Shown: positions 1 to 7,158 of the stretch, in pieces
How the letters are laid out: each line of letters begins with the position of its first letter
How positions within the stretch are numbered: the stretch's first letter is position 1
NCBI GenBank assembly: GCA_038200385.1
Contig: JBBPYA010000134.1
Span: forward strand, 1-9,979
Origin: JBBPYA01 sp038200385
GTDB taxonomy: Bacteria; Actinomycetota; Actinomycetes; Mycobacteriales; Geodermatophilaceae
Direction: 5' to 3'
Length of the DNA stretch: 9,979 bases
Program-made: the position numbers and the translations under genes
Notes under the pieces: generated by a model
Seen by the model: only the letters and a program-made list of their open reading frames with translations
The model's database searches: none
What the model was told of the DNA's origin: nothing

Positions 1-1
1 C

Positions 2-94
2 GCGGAGTCCTGCTACGAAGGCCTGATGACCCTGGCTGCGCTTGCCCGCCCGGCTGGAAGCCTGGACGTGCACAAGCTGGATGCTGTCGATTAA
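2..94 (+). CDS. C-terminal end of an unrecognised protein (5' partial)
   Basis: Reading from base 2 gives 30 codons ending in TAA at 92-94. The peptide contains TLAALARPAGSLDVHKLDAVD, with an alternation of hydrophobic and charged residues like a real protein terminus. About 22 of its 30 third codon positions are G or C, lower than in the genes further right. Of the other two plus-strand frames, one closes at once and the other uses codons atypical of high-GC genes. I do not recognise the family and the gene starts outside the window, so its existence rests only on this short reading. Confidence 0.33.
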   Translation, partial: AESCYEGLMTLAALARPAGSLDVHKLDAVD

Positions 95-226
95 CCCTGA
101 CATCGCTGGCCCCCGGCCGGCACGGTTCCGCGCGGCTGCGAGGAGGAACGGAGATGGGCTGCCGTCGGGTCGTCGCCGTCGGCTCTCAGTCGCGTGGTGC
201 CTCTTGACACCCCTGACCGCAAAGTC

Positions 227-248
227 TGCTCACGGAATGCTCACGAAC
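227..248. repeat. Two direct copies of TGCTCACG, period 11
   Basis: TGCTCACG occurs at 227-234 and again at 238-245, one helical turn apart. A TTGACA hexamer lies just upstream at 204-209, but no acceptable -10 box follows at 16-18 bases. The spacing would suit tandem protein-binding sites such as recombinase arm sites or an operator. Two copies only, so the function is a guess. Confidence 0.4.
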
Positions 249-683
249 TCCGCGGGATCCCGCGACATCTGGCGGCACTGCGCGGCATGCACGGTTGGCA
301 AACGCCCAGCTCAGCGGCACATTCCGGCAGCCGCCGGTAGCTGGTGACACGCCGGGGGAGTGACTGGGGGTCAAGAGGTTCGGCGAGCTCGCCGACCCAG
401 CGATGCGCTCCGTCGGCGCGGTCTGCCATGACGCCGCAAACCCGGGTGCCGGCGACCGGGGAGCTGCTGGGGTTCCACCCTCCCCGGCGAGGCGAGGACT
501 CAACTCGTTGCTGCTGAGGCGACCTGCCCGACCGCACCCTTCCTGATCGGCGCTGACGCGGCCGGCCGTCCCTGAAATGGTCGACACGACGCCGTGCTTG
601 CAACGCGAGCATCTGACGGCGGTGCGCCGCCGATGTCGGCGCGATGGCCACGCTCGAACCTCTCGTGGCGGCCAGCATCCCAG

Positions 684-707
684 CTCATAGTGGGGCTCAT
701 AGTGGGG
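684..707. repeat. Perfect tandem 12-mer CTCATAGTGGGG x2
   Basis: CTCATAGTGGGG occurs at 684-695 and again immediately at 696-707, with no mismatch. It lies in non-coding DNA about 70 bases from the 3' end of tRNA-Lys. It could be a binding-site pair or a simple slippage duplication. The sequence alone does not decide. Confidence 0.6.
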
Positions 708-774
708 CCGGATCTGCAGATTGCTTGCATAACAGCCCGGTAGAGGTCTTACGGGGCGCTGAGCAGGCCTTTCG

Positions 775-850
<76 letters not shown>

Positions 851-874
851 GGTGCTGCCGTGGGCAGCCGACCG

Positions 875-880
875 AGACTA
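875..880 (-). promoter_or_regulatory. Candidate -10 box of tRNA-Lys
   Basis: On the minus strand the hexamer is TAGTCT, a good actinobacterial TANNNT -10 element. It would start transcription roughly 15-20 bases before the tRNA 5' end at 850. At 17-18 bases upstream only GGAAAT or CGGAAA is present, so the -35 is weak. Inferred from position and motif only. Confidence 0.35.
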
Positions 881-1022
881 CCGCAAGCCGCCGGCCGATT
901 TCCGGCCCCGCCCGGCGGCCAGCACCGCCCGCTCGACCTCACCCGGTCACGCCGGCCTCGCCCGGATCGGCCGGGTTCCACGAGTCTGTCGGTGGCGTGG
1001 GAGAGGATGGGCGCGATCGCTT

Positions 1023-1029
1023 GGGAGGG
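1023..1029 (+). promoter_or_regulatory. Ribosome binding site fixing the ldt start at GTG 1034
   Basis: GGGAGGG lies 4 bases before the GTG at 1034-1036. The competing in-frame ATG at 1007 has its only purine run (GAGAGG, 1001-1006) directly abutting the start codon, too close to act. The GTG start also yields a compact lipoprotein signal peptide, and it places the catalytic residues at the numbers I recall for M. tuberculosis LdtMt2. Confidence 0.6.
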
Positions 1030-1033
1030 TGCA

Positions 1034-2260
1034 GTGAGGTCGTTCGGAGCGGGGATCCCCAGGGTCGGTCGCGCGACGGTGTTCGTGGTCGCGTGTTTGC
1101 TGTTCGTCGCGGGTTGTACGGCGGGCTCGACGCCCACCCACCGGGCTGTCGGGACGGCGGCGCCGTCCACGACGTCGGCCGCGCCGGCCCCGACCGGCCC
1201 TCCGCCGGTCATAACCGTGCTGCCCGGCGCCGCGACTGCGGACGTCGTACCCACCGATCCGGTGACCGTGCAGGCCGAGCACGGCACGCTGGTCTCGGTC
1301 GCGCTGGCCGGCACCGACGGGAGCCTTGTCTCCGGCGAATTGTCCGCGGACGGCACGAGCTGGCAGTCCACCGATCCGCTGGCCTACTCCACCGACTACA
1401 CCGTGACCGCCGTCGCGCAGGGCCAGGATGGGCAGGGTGACCTGGCGCGCTCGGCGTTTTCCACCGTCGCTCCGCAGACGCTGGTCTTCCCCGCGATCGG
1501 GCCGCTGGACGGCACGACCGTGGGGATCGGGATGCCGGTGCGGGTCTATCTGGACGCCCCCGCGACCGACCGGGCGGCGGTGCAGCAGCACCTGAAGGTC
1601 ACCTCGGACCCGCCCCAGGCCGGCTCCTGGAGCTGGCTGTCCGACACCGAGGTGCACTGGCGGCCGCAGGCCTACTGGCAGGCGGGCACGACGGTGACCG
1701 TCGCCGCGGACCTGCTGGGCGTGGACTTCGGGGGCGGCGCCTGGGGCAAGGTGGACCGCGAGATCAGCTTCACCGTGGGCGACGCGCATATCAGCATCGC
1801 CAACGCCCAGACCCACCAGATGCAGACGTTCAACAACGGGACCCTGGTCAAGACGATCCCGGTGGCGCTGGGCCTGGAGGTCCCTGGCCGCTACACCAAG
1901 AGCGGCCCGCACGTCGTCATCGACAAGAACCGCAAGAAGACGATGGACTCCACGACCTACGGGCTGGCCCTGGACGCCGGCGGGTACGTGACCGAGGTCG
2001 ACTACGCGACCCGGATCTCCAACAACGGCGAGTTCGTGCACTCGGCGCCGTGGTCCATCGCCGACCAGGGGGTCCGCAACGTCTCGCACGGGTGCATCAA
2101 CGCCTCGCCGGACAACGCCGCCTGGTTCTTCAACTTCTCCCAGGTCGGGGACGTGGTGAAGGTCGTCGGTACCCCGGTCAGTCTCGGTCCGGCCGACGGG
2201 GACATCTACGACTGGGCGGTCCCGTGGCCGCAGTGGGTGGCCGGTAGCGCACTGCCCTGA
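1034..2260 (+). CDS. L,D-transpeptidase lipoprotein, LdtMt2 (LppS/LdtB) type
   Basis: This enzyme makes 3-3 (meso-DAP to meso-DAP) cross-links in peptidoglycan on the outer face of the membrane. The 408-residue product starts with a lipoprotein signal: basic R2/R10/R13, a hydrophobic stretch from 14 to 26, and lipobox VAGC with C28. A Ser/Thr/Pro/Ala-rich linker follows, then two Ig-like domains (about 50-145 and 150-250) and a YkuD catalytic domain (about 252-375). The active-site block reads HSAPWSIADQG then VSHGCIN, with H336, H352 and nucleophile C354. The C-terminal tail DWAVPWPQWVAG matches LdtMt2. From memory, M. tuberculosis LdtMt2 is also 408 residues with H336 and C354, which supports both the family call and the GTG start. 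The gene stands alone, followed 55 bases later by the formate dehydrogenase operon. The reading frame is open further upstream, to 860. Confidence 0.95.
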   Translation: MRSFGAGIPRVGRATVFVVACLLFVAGCTAGSTPTHRAVGTAAPSTTSAAPAPTGPPPVITVLPGAATADVVPTDPVTVQAEHGTLVSVALAGTDGSLVSGELSADGTSWQSTDPLAYSTDYTVTAVAQGQDGQGDLARSAFSTVAPQTLVFPAIGPLDGTTVGIGMPVRVYLDAPATDRAAVQQHLKVTSDPPQAGSWSWLSDTEVHWRPQAYWQAGTTVTVAADLLGVDFGGGAWGKVDREISFTVGDAHISIANAQTHQMQTFNNGTLVKTIPVALGLEVPGRYTKSGPHVVIDKNRKKTMDSTTYGLALDAGGYVTEVDYATRISNNGEFVHSAPWSIADQGVRNVSHGCINASPDNAAWFFNFSQVGDVVKVVGTPVSLGPADGDIYDWAVPWPQWVAGSALP

Positions 2261-2276
2261 CCGGCCCGGTTACGCT

Positions 2277-2287
2277 GGTGTCACACC
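2277..2287. promoter_or_regulatory. Palindrome GGTGTCACACC ahead of the fdh operon
   Basis: A perfect 5+1+5 inverted repeat lies in the 55-base gap between ldt and the first fdh gene, 28 bases before its ATG. Directly upstream is TACGCT (2271-2276), a weak -10-like box that would put the start site inside the palindrome, as expected of an operator. No -35 is evident. The regulator is unknown and the role is inferred from position. Confidence 0.3.
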
Positions 2288-2315
2288 CGACCCCGACCGC
2301 TGAGGTGGAGCGACC

Positions 2316-4277
2316 ATGACCGCGACCGACAGCCGCAAGGCGCACCGCAGGCCAGCCCGCCGGGGCGGCAGCGCGCCTAAGCCCCGGCTCACCGAGCCGC
2401 TGGTCCGCGACGGCGGGCAGCTGCGCCCGGCCACCTGGGACGAGGCGCTCGACCGGGCCGCGGCCGGGTTTCAGAAGGTGATCGACAAGGACGGGTCCCG
2501 CGGGTTCGGGATGTTCAGCTGCTCCAAGGCCTCCAACGAGACCAACTTCCTGGCCCAGAAGTTCGTCCGGTCGGTCGTCGGGTCGAACAACATCGACTCC
2601 TGCAACCGAACTTGACACGCTCCTAGTGTCGTCGGTCTGGCGGCAGCGTTCGGTGCCGGTGGTGGCACCTCCTCCTACGAGGACATCGAGAACACCGATC
2701 TGATCGTGCTGTGGGGTTCCAACGCCCGCAACGCGCACCCGATCTTCTTCCACCACGTCCTCAGGGGCGTGCACAACGGCGCCCGGCTGTACGCCGTCGA
2801 CCCGCGCCGCACCGCCAGCGCCCAGTGGGCCGACGTCTGGCTGGGGCTGGACGTGGGCACCGACATCGCGCTAGCCAACGGCATCGGCCGCGAGATCCTC
2901 GCCGCGGGCCTAGAGAACAGGCAGTTCATCGAGCACGCCACCATCAACATCGACCTGTACGCGAAGACCGTCGAGCCGTACACGCTGGAGTACACCGAGC
3001 AGATCACCGGCGTGCCCGCCGCGGCGATCCGGGAACTGGCACACCGCTACGCCGAGGCCGACCGCGCCCAGATCTGCTGGACCCTGGGGATCACCGAGCA
3101 TCACACGGGCGTCGACAACGTGCTGTCGCTGATCAACCTGGCGCTGCTCACCGGCCACGTCGGCCGCTACGGCAGCGGGCTGAACCCGCTGCGCGGGCAG
3201 AACAACGTCCAGGGCGGCGGCGACATGGGCGCCATCCCCAACAAGCTGCCGGGCTTCGTCGACATCCAGGACGACACCGAACGCGCCCGCTACGAGCAGC
3301 TTTGGGGGGTGCCGCTGCCCGCGAAGAAGGGCTGGCACCTGTCGGAGATGTTCGAGGCGATGGACCGCGGGGAGCTGCGGGCGGCGTACATCATGGGGGA
3401 GAACCCGGCCGAGTCCGAGGCCGATGTCCAGCACTGCCGCAAGCTGCTCGACGGCCTGGACCACCTGGTCGTACAGGACATCTTCTTGACCAAGACCGCC
3501 GAGTACGCCGACGTCGTATTTCCGGCCGCAGCAGACTGGTGCGAGGCCGACGGCACCGTGACCAACTCCGAGCGCCGCGTCCAGCGCACCCGCAAGGCGA
3601 TCGACCCGCCCGGCCAGGCCCGGCGCGACGGGGAGATCATCAGCGCGCTCGCCAAGCGAATGGGCCACGACTGGGGCGAGCCCACGTCGGAGCAGGCGTG
3701 GGACGAGCTGCGCAGCCTGTCCGCGATGCACGCCGGCATGAGCTACGCCCGGCTGGAGGAACTTGGGGGCATCCAGTGGCCGTGCCCGGACGAGGACCAT
3801 CCCGGCACCGCGATCCTGCACGAGCGGCTGTGGGCGGACCCGCTGCAAGGAGCACCCGCTCCGTTCCACGCGTGCGAGTGGCTGCCGCCGATCGATGAGC
3901 TCGACGAGCGGTTCCCGCTGCGGATGACCACCGTGCGCCGGCTGGACGCCTACAACACCGGCGTGCAGACCGACGGCTACAGCTCACCGCTGTGGGAGGC
4001 CGAGAGCATCCGGCTCGCCCCCGAGGACGCGCACGCGCTCGGCGTCACCGACGGGCAGCGGGTCCTGGTCAGCTCGCGGCGCGGCGCGATCGAGGCGCCG
4101 GTGCGCTACGACGACTCGCTGCGGCCCGGCCTGACCTGGATGACGCCGCACGCCTCCGGCGAGGCCGACGTGAACGTGCTCACCAATGAGAGCTGGGACC
4201 CCAAGTCCGGCACCTCGGAGTTCAAGGCGACCGCGATCCGGATCGATCCGCTGACCCCAGAGAAATCGCGCGGGTAG
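2316..4277 (+). CDS. fdhA: Formate dehydrogenase catalytic half, selenocysteine-containing (FdhA C-terminal part)
   Basis: This is the Mo/W-bisPGD catalytic part of an NAD-linked formate dehydrogenase: formate to CO2, two electrons passed to iron-sulfur clusters. It is one frame of 653 residues if TGA 2613-2615 (codon 100) is read as selenocysteine. Before it is CNRT and after it HAPSVVGL, aligning with the CARV-U-HGPSV of E. coli FdhF. H101 follows Sec, and R293 in NPLRGQNNVQGGGDMG matches FdhF R333. Sec, His and Arg are all offset by 40 from FdhF numbering. The C-terminal dinucleotide-binding domain spans about 533-648. The start ATG has GGTGGAG 5 bases upstream. The protein begins at RLTEPLVRDGG (24-34), so it lacks the N-terminal cysteine clusters, which are encoded by the gene at 6217-7158. 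Residues 1-24 are a basic tail not typical of FdhA. The stop is 3 bases before fdhB. Without Sec insertion only a 99-residue fragment would be made. Confidence 0.93.
2613..2648 (+). promoter_or_regulatory. UGA selenocysteine codon and bacterial SECIS hairpin
   Basis: TGA (2613-2615) is followed by a hairpin. Bases 2627-2633 (TGTCGTC) pair with 2639-2645 (GGCGGCA) through seven pairs, three of them G-U, around loop GGTCT (2634-2638). The loop begins 18 bases after the TGA, the same distance as in E. coli fdhF. From memory, E. coli SelB recognises the bulged U17 and loop G23 and U24 (UGA as 1-3). The same positions here are U2629, G2635 and U2636. The codons CGA ACT before the TGA and GCT CCT AGT shortly after it are unusual for this GC-rich gene, as expected if RNA structure or context constrains them. 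Confidence 0.85.
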
Positions 4278-4280
4278 CAC

Positions 4281-6227
4281 GTGGACCTGTACCTCAAGCA
4301 CGCCGAGGCGAGCGCGGACGAGCGGGCCGCGGTCGATGCGCAACTCGGGCTCCCTGCGACCCGCTGGGAGGGTGGCGGGCGCGACCGGTCCGAGGACACC
4401 CGGGTCAGCTACGGCGGCCACGACGCCCGCGGGCAGCGGCACCTGCTGCTTCCCGTCCTGCACGCGGTGCAAAAGCGGGTGGGCTGGATCAGCGAAGGCG
4501 CGATGACCTACGTCGCCCGGCGCCTGACCATCCCGCCGGCCGAGGTCTACGGCGTGGCGACGTTCTACGCGATGTTCGCCAGCCAGGAACGACCGCCCAC
4601 GGTCGCGCACGTCTGCGACGACATCGCCTGCCGGATCGTTGGCGCGAGCGAACTCATCGAGTCGCTGCAGGCCGACTTCGGCCCCGAGGGTACGGCGCGG
4701 GATGGCGCGATCTGGTTGCGAAGTCCGTGCCTCGGGCTCTGCGAGCACGCCCCGGCCGTGATGGTCCAACGCGCCGAGCCCGACGGCGAACCGCGCCCGG
4801 ACTTCGCCCTCGCCCCGGTCGGTCTGGACCCGCTGCTGGCGGCGCTCGGGGACGGTGCGGATGCGGCGGCGGAGCCGGTCTCGTCCACGCCGCAGACCGC
4901 GGAGCCACGCGACCCGGACCTGCGGCTGCTGCGCCGGATCGGCGTCGTCGACCCGGACAGCCTGGACGACTACCGCCACCACGGCGGGTACCTCGCGATG
5001 CGGCGGGCGCTGCAACTCGGCCCGGCCGGCGTGATCCGCGAGGTCAGCGACTCCAAGCTGATGGGCCGTGGGGGGGCGGCGTTCCCGACCGGGGTGAAGT
5101 GGGAGGCGGTCGCCAGCGCGCCGGCCCGCCCGCACTACCTGATCTGCAACGCCGACGAGTCCGAGCCTGGCACGTTCAAGGACCGGGTCCTGATGGAGTC
5201 CGACCCGTTCGCGCTGATCGAGGCGATGACGATCGCCGGGTACGTCGGCGGCTGCGAGGTTGGCTACCTCTACGTGCGCGGGGAGTACCCGCTGGCCACG
5301 AGCCGGCTGCGCAACGCCATCGAGCAGGCCCGGGCCCGCGGGCTGCTTGGCCCGGACATCATGGGCCGGGGTGTCAGCTTCGACATCGAGTTGCGGCGCG
5401 GTGCCGGCGCGTACATCTGCGGCGAGGAAACCGCCCTGATGAACTCGCTGGAGGGCTACCGCGGTGAGCCCCGAAACAAGCCGCCGTTCCCGACCGTCGC
5501 GGGGCTGTTCGGGAAGCCGACCCTGATCAACAACGTCGAGACCCTGGTCAACGTGCTGGACATCGTGCTGGCCAACGGACCCGAGTACGCCGCGATCGGC
5601 ACCGAGAAGTCCACCGGCACGAAGCTGTTCTGCCTGTCCGGCCACCTCGAGCGGCCCGGCGTGTACGAGGTGCCGTTCGGGACGACGCTCCGGCAGATGA
5701 TCGAGCTGGCCGGTGGGGTGCCTGGTGGCCGGCGGTTGCAGGCGTTGCTGCTGGGCGGCGCGGCCGGCACGTTCATCCCGGAGTCGCAGTTCGACACCCC
5801 GCTGACCTTCGAGGGCACCCGCGAGATCGGCGCCTCGCTCGGCTCCGGCGTGATCATGGCCTTCGACGACTCCGTCGACCTGCTCGATATCCTGACCCGG
5901 ATGGCGGCCTTCTTCCGGGACGAGTCGTGCGGGCAGTGCGTCCCGTGCCGGGTCGGCACGGTGCGCCAGGAGGAGACGCTGATCCGGATCGGCAGCGGCC
6001 GGTCCAACGGCTCGACGGCGGCCGATGTGGACCTGCTCGCCGAGCTGTCCCTGGTGATGAAGGACGCCTCCATCTGCGGGCTGGGCCAGACCGCGCCGGC
6101 GGCCCTGCAGTCGGCGCTGGCGCTGAACCTCATCCCGGCGGCCGCCGGCTCCGGGGGTGCGGTAGACACCTCCCGTACGCCGGAGTCCTCGGCCGGCGGG
6201 GAACAGGAGGACGTCGATGCGTCGTAG
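4281..6227 (+). CDS. fdhB: Formate dehydrogenase diaphorase subunit, NuoE-NuoF fusion
   Basis: This subunit passes electrons from the formate dehydrogenase clusters through FMN to NAD+ in the cytoplasm. The 648-residue product joins two units that are separate proteins in complex I. Residues about 50-185 are NuoE-like (thioredoxin-fold 2Fe-2S) with C112, C117, C150 and C154. A short Ala/Pro/Thr linker (about 186-212) follows. Residues about 213-620 are NuoF-like. They carry the glycine-rich nucleotide site GRGGAAFPTGVKW (262-274), the FMN-site block CNADESEPGTFKDR (289-302), GAYICGEETAL (376-386), and the 4Fe-4S motif ESCGQCVPCRVGT with C550, C553 and C556 plus C599. The GTG start lies 3 bases after the fdhA stop with no strong ribosome binding site, suggesting translational coupling. 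The end overlaps the next gene by 11 bases. NAD rather than NADP is inferred from the family. Confidence 0.94.
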   Translation: MDLYLKHAEASADERAAVDAQLGLPATRWEGGGRDRSEDTRVSYGGHDARGQRHLLLPVLHAVQKRVGWISEGAMTYVARRLTIPPAEVYGVATFYAMFASQERPPTVAHVCDDIACRIVGASELIESLQADFGPEGTARDGAIWLRSPCLGLCEHAPAVMVQRAEPDGEPRPDFALAPVGLDPLLAALGDGADAAAEPVSSTPQTAEPRDPDLRLLRRIGVVDPDSLDDYRHHGGYLAMRRALQLGPAGVIREVSDSKLMGRGGAAFPTGVKWEAVASAPARPHYLICNADESEPGTFKDRVLMESDPFALIEAMTIAGYVGGCEVGYLYVRGEYPLATSRLRNAIEQARARGLLGPDIMGRGVSFDIELRRGAGAYICGEETALMNSLEGYRGEPRNKPPFPTVAGLFGKPTLINNVETLVNVLDIVLANGPEYAAIGTEKSTGTKLFCLSGHLERPGVYEVPFGTTLRQMIELAGGVPGGRRLQALLLGGAAGTFIPESQFDTPLTFEGTREIGASLGSGVIMAFDDSVDLLDILTRMAAFFRDESCGQCVPCRVGTVRQEETLIRIGSGRSNGSTAADVDLLAELSLVMKDASICGLGQTAPAALQSALALNLIPAAAGSGGAVDTSRTPESSAGGEQEDVDAS

Positions 6228-7158
6228 CGCCCCGGTCCTGCTCGGCGGCGTACGCCGACTGCTCGACGTCGAGGTCGACGGTGCGGCGCTGCGCGCTCCC
6301 GAGGGATCGACGATCCTGGACGTCCTGCGGGGGCAGGGGATCGACACCCCGACGCTGTGCTACCTGGACAACCTGACGCCGGTCAACGCCTGCCGGGTGT
6401 GCATGGTCGAGGTCGACGGCTCCCGGGTGCTCGTCCCGTCCTGCTCGCGTCGGGTCGAGGACGGCATGGTGGTCCGGACCGACACCGAGCGGGTCCGGCA
6501 CAGCCGCAAGATGGTGCTCGAGCTGCTGGCCTCCTCCGCGGACATGTCCCTGGCCGAGGACTCCGTGCAGCGCTGGATGGACGACTACGGCGTCGACGTC
6601 AAGCGGTATGGGCCGCCCGGGCCGGCGGCCAAGGCGGGGGAGCGGGACCGCCGCCAGGCCGGGCACCACCACCTGCCCGACGGGATGACCGCGGAGACCG
6701 TGGCGCAGCCGGTGAAGATCGACAACGAGCTCTACGTACGCGACTACTCCCGCTGCATCCTCTGCTACAAGTGCGTCGAGGCGTGCGGCGAGGACGCCCA
6801 GAACACGTTCGCGATCGCGGTCGCCGGGCGCGGCTTCGACGCCACCATCGCCACCGAGTTCGACGTGACGCTTCCGGACTCCGCGTGCGTGTACTGCGGC
6901 AACTGCATCGGGGTGTGCCCGACCGGGGCCCTGATGCCCAAGAGCGAGTACGACATGCGCCAGGCCGGCACCTGGGACGAGTCCAAGCAGGACCAGGTGA
7001 CCACCGTGTGCACGTTCTGCGGGGTCGGCTGCAACCTGGAGCTGACCACCCAGGACAACCGGATCGTGCGGGTCGACTCGCCGATCGAGCACTCGGTGAC
7101 CCACGGGCACCTGTGCATCAAGGGCCGGTTCGGCTACTCCCACGTCCAGTCCGGCTAG
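6217..7158 (+). CDS. Formate dehydrogenase iron-sulfur half (FdhA N-terminal part)
   Basis: A 313-residue iron-sulfur protein that matches the missing front of FdhA. Domains in order: a plant-type 2Fe-2S domain (about 15-90; C48, C59, C62, C76); a helical stretch where NuoG-type proteins carry a His-Cys3 cluster, here ASSADMSLAEDS with no cysteines; two 4Fe-4S motifs (C180, C183, C186, C190 and C224, C227, C230, C234); and the Mo-proximal 4Fe-4S domain CTFCGVGC (C265, C268, C272) with C300. K302 in CIKGRFG is the conserved lysine that bridges cluster and pterin in FdhF. The protein stops at YSHVQSG, just where an intact FdhA continues into RLTxPLxR, and that continuation begins the product of 2316-4277. 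The start ATG has AGGAGG at 6205-6210, 6 bases upstream, and overlaps fdhB by 11 bases. HoxU-like subunits are similar but lack the Mo-type domain. Confidence 0.92.
   Translation: MRRSAPVLLGGVRRLLDVEVDGAALRAPEGSTILDVLRGQGIDTPTLCYLDNLTPVNACRVCMVEVDGSRVLVPSCSRRVEDGMVVRTDTERVRHSRKMVLELLASSADMSLAEDSVQRWMDDYGVDVKRYGPPGPAAKAGERDRRQAGHHHLPDGMTAETVAQPVKIDNELYVRDYSRCILCYKCVEACGEDAQNTFAIAVAGRGFDATIATEFDVTLPDSACVYCGNCIGVCPTGALMPKSEYDMRQAGTWDESKQDQVTTVCTFCGVGCNLELTTQDNRIVRVDSPIEHSVTHGHLCIKGRFGYSHVQSG

Larger units (their letters stand above)
95..774. other. Gene-poor stretch beside the tRNA-Lys 3' end
   Basis: About 680 bases in which I find no convincing gene. The longest open readings (42-347 plus; 186-587 and 241-678 minus) overlap each other, show no recognisable domain and have Arg/Pro/Ser/Gly-rich compositions typical of antisense readings in high-GC DNA. 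The reading 644-844 runs into the tRNA-Lys gene and ends in the peptide that a reverse-read tRNA commonly gives. The stretch holds two short tandem direct repeats (227-248 and 684-707) and an 11-base copy of the tRNA-Lys 3' end at 621-631. It may be the scar or flank of an integrated element, but no integrase is visible. Confidence 0.5.

Noticed and set aside
186..678. Overlapping minus-strand ORFs of 133 and 145 residues in the gene-poor stretch
   Set aside because: They occupy the same DNA in different frames. Neither shows a domain, a convincing start or biased codon use, so neither can be supported as a gene.
947..2089. 380-residue minus-strand ORF
   Set aside because: It is antisense to the Ldt gene, with an Arg/Gly/Asp-rich composition and no domain. 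It is a shadow of high-GC coding DNA.
2613..2615. Nonsense mutation making fdhA a pseudogene
   Set aside because: The codon lies precisely at the family's Sec/Cys site and is followed by a SECIS-like hairpin at the canonical distance. No other lesion is seen in the gene.
2706..4277. A stand-alone gene starting at GTG 2706
   Set aside because: The frame is continuous with 2316-2615 through the TGA. The 30 codons between (HAPSVVGLAAAFGAGGG and on) are conserved FdhA sequence, so this is the downstream part of a selenoprotein gene.
3984..6347. 787-residue minus-strand ORF
   Set aside because: It lies antisense across the fdhA end, fdhB and the start of the iron-sulfur gene. It is a low-complexity Arg/Gly/Val/Leu-rich shadow with no recognisable motif.
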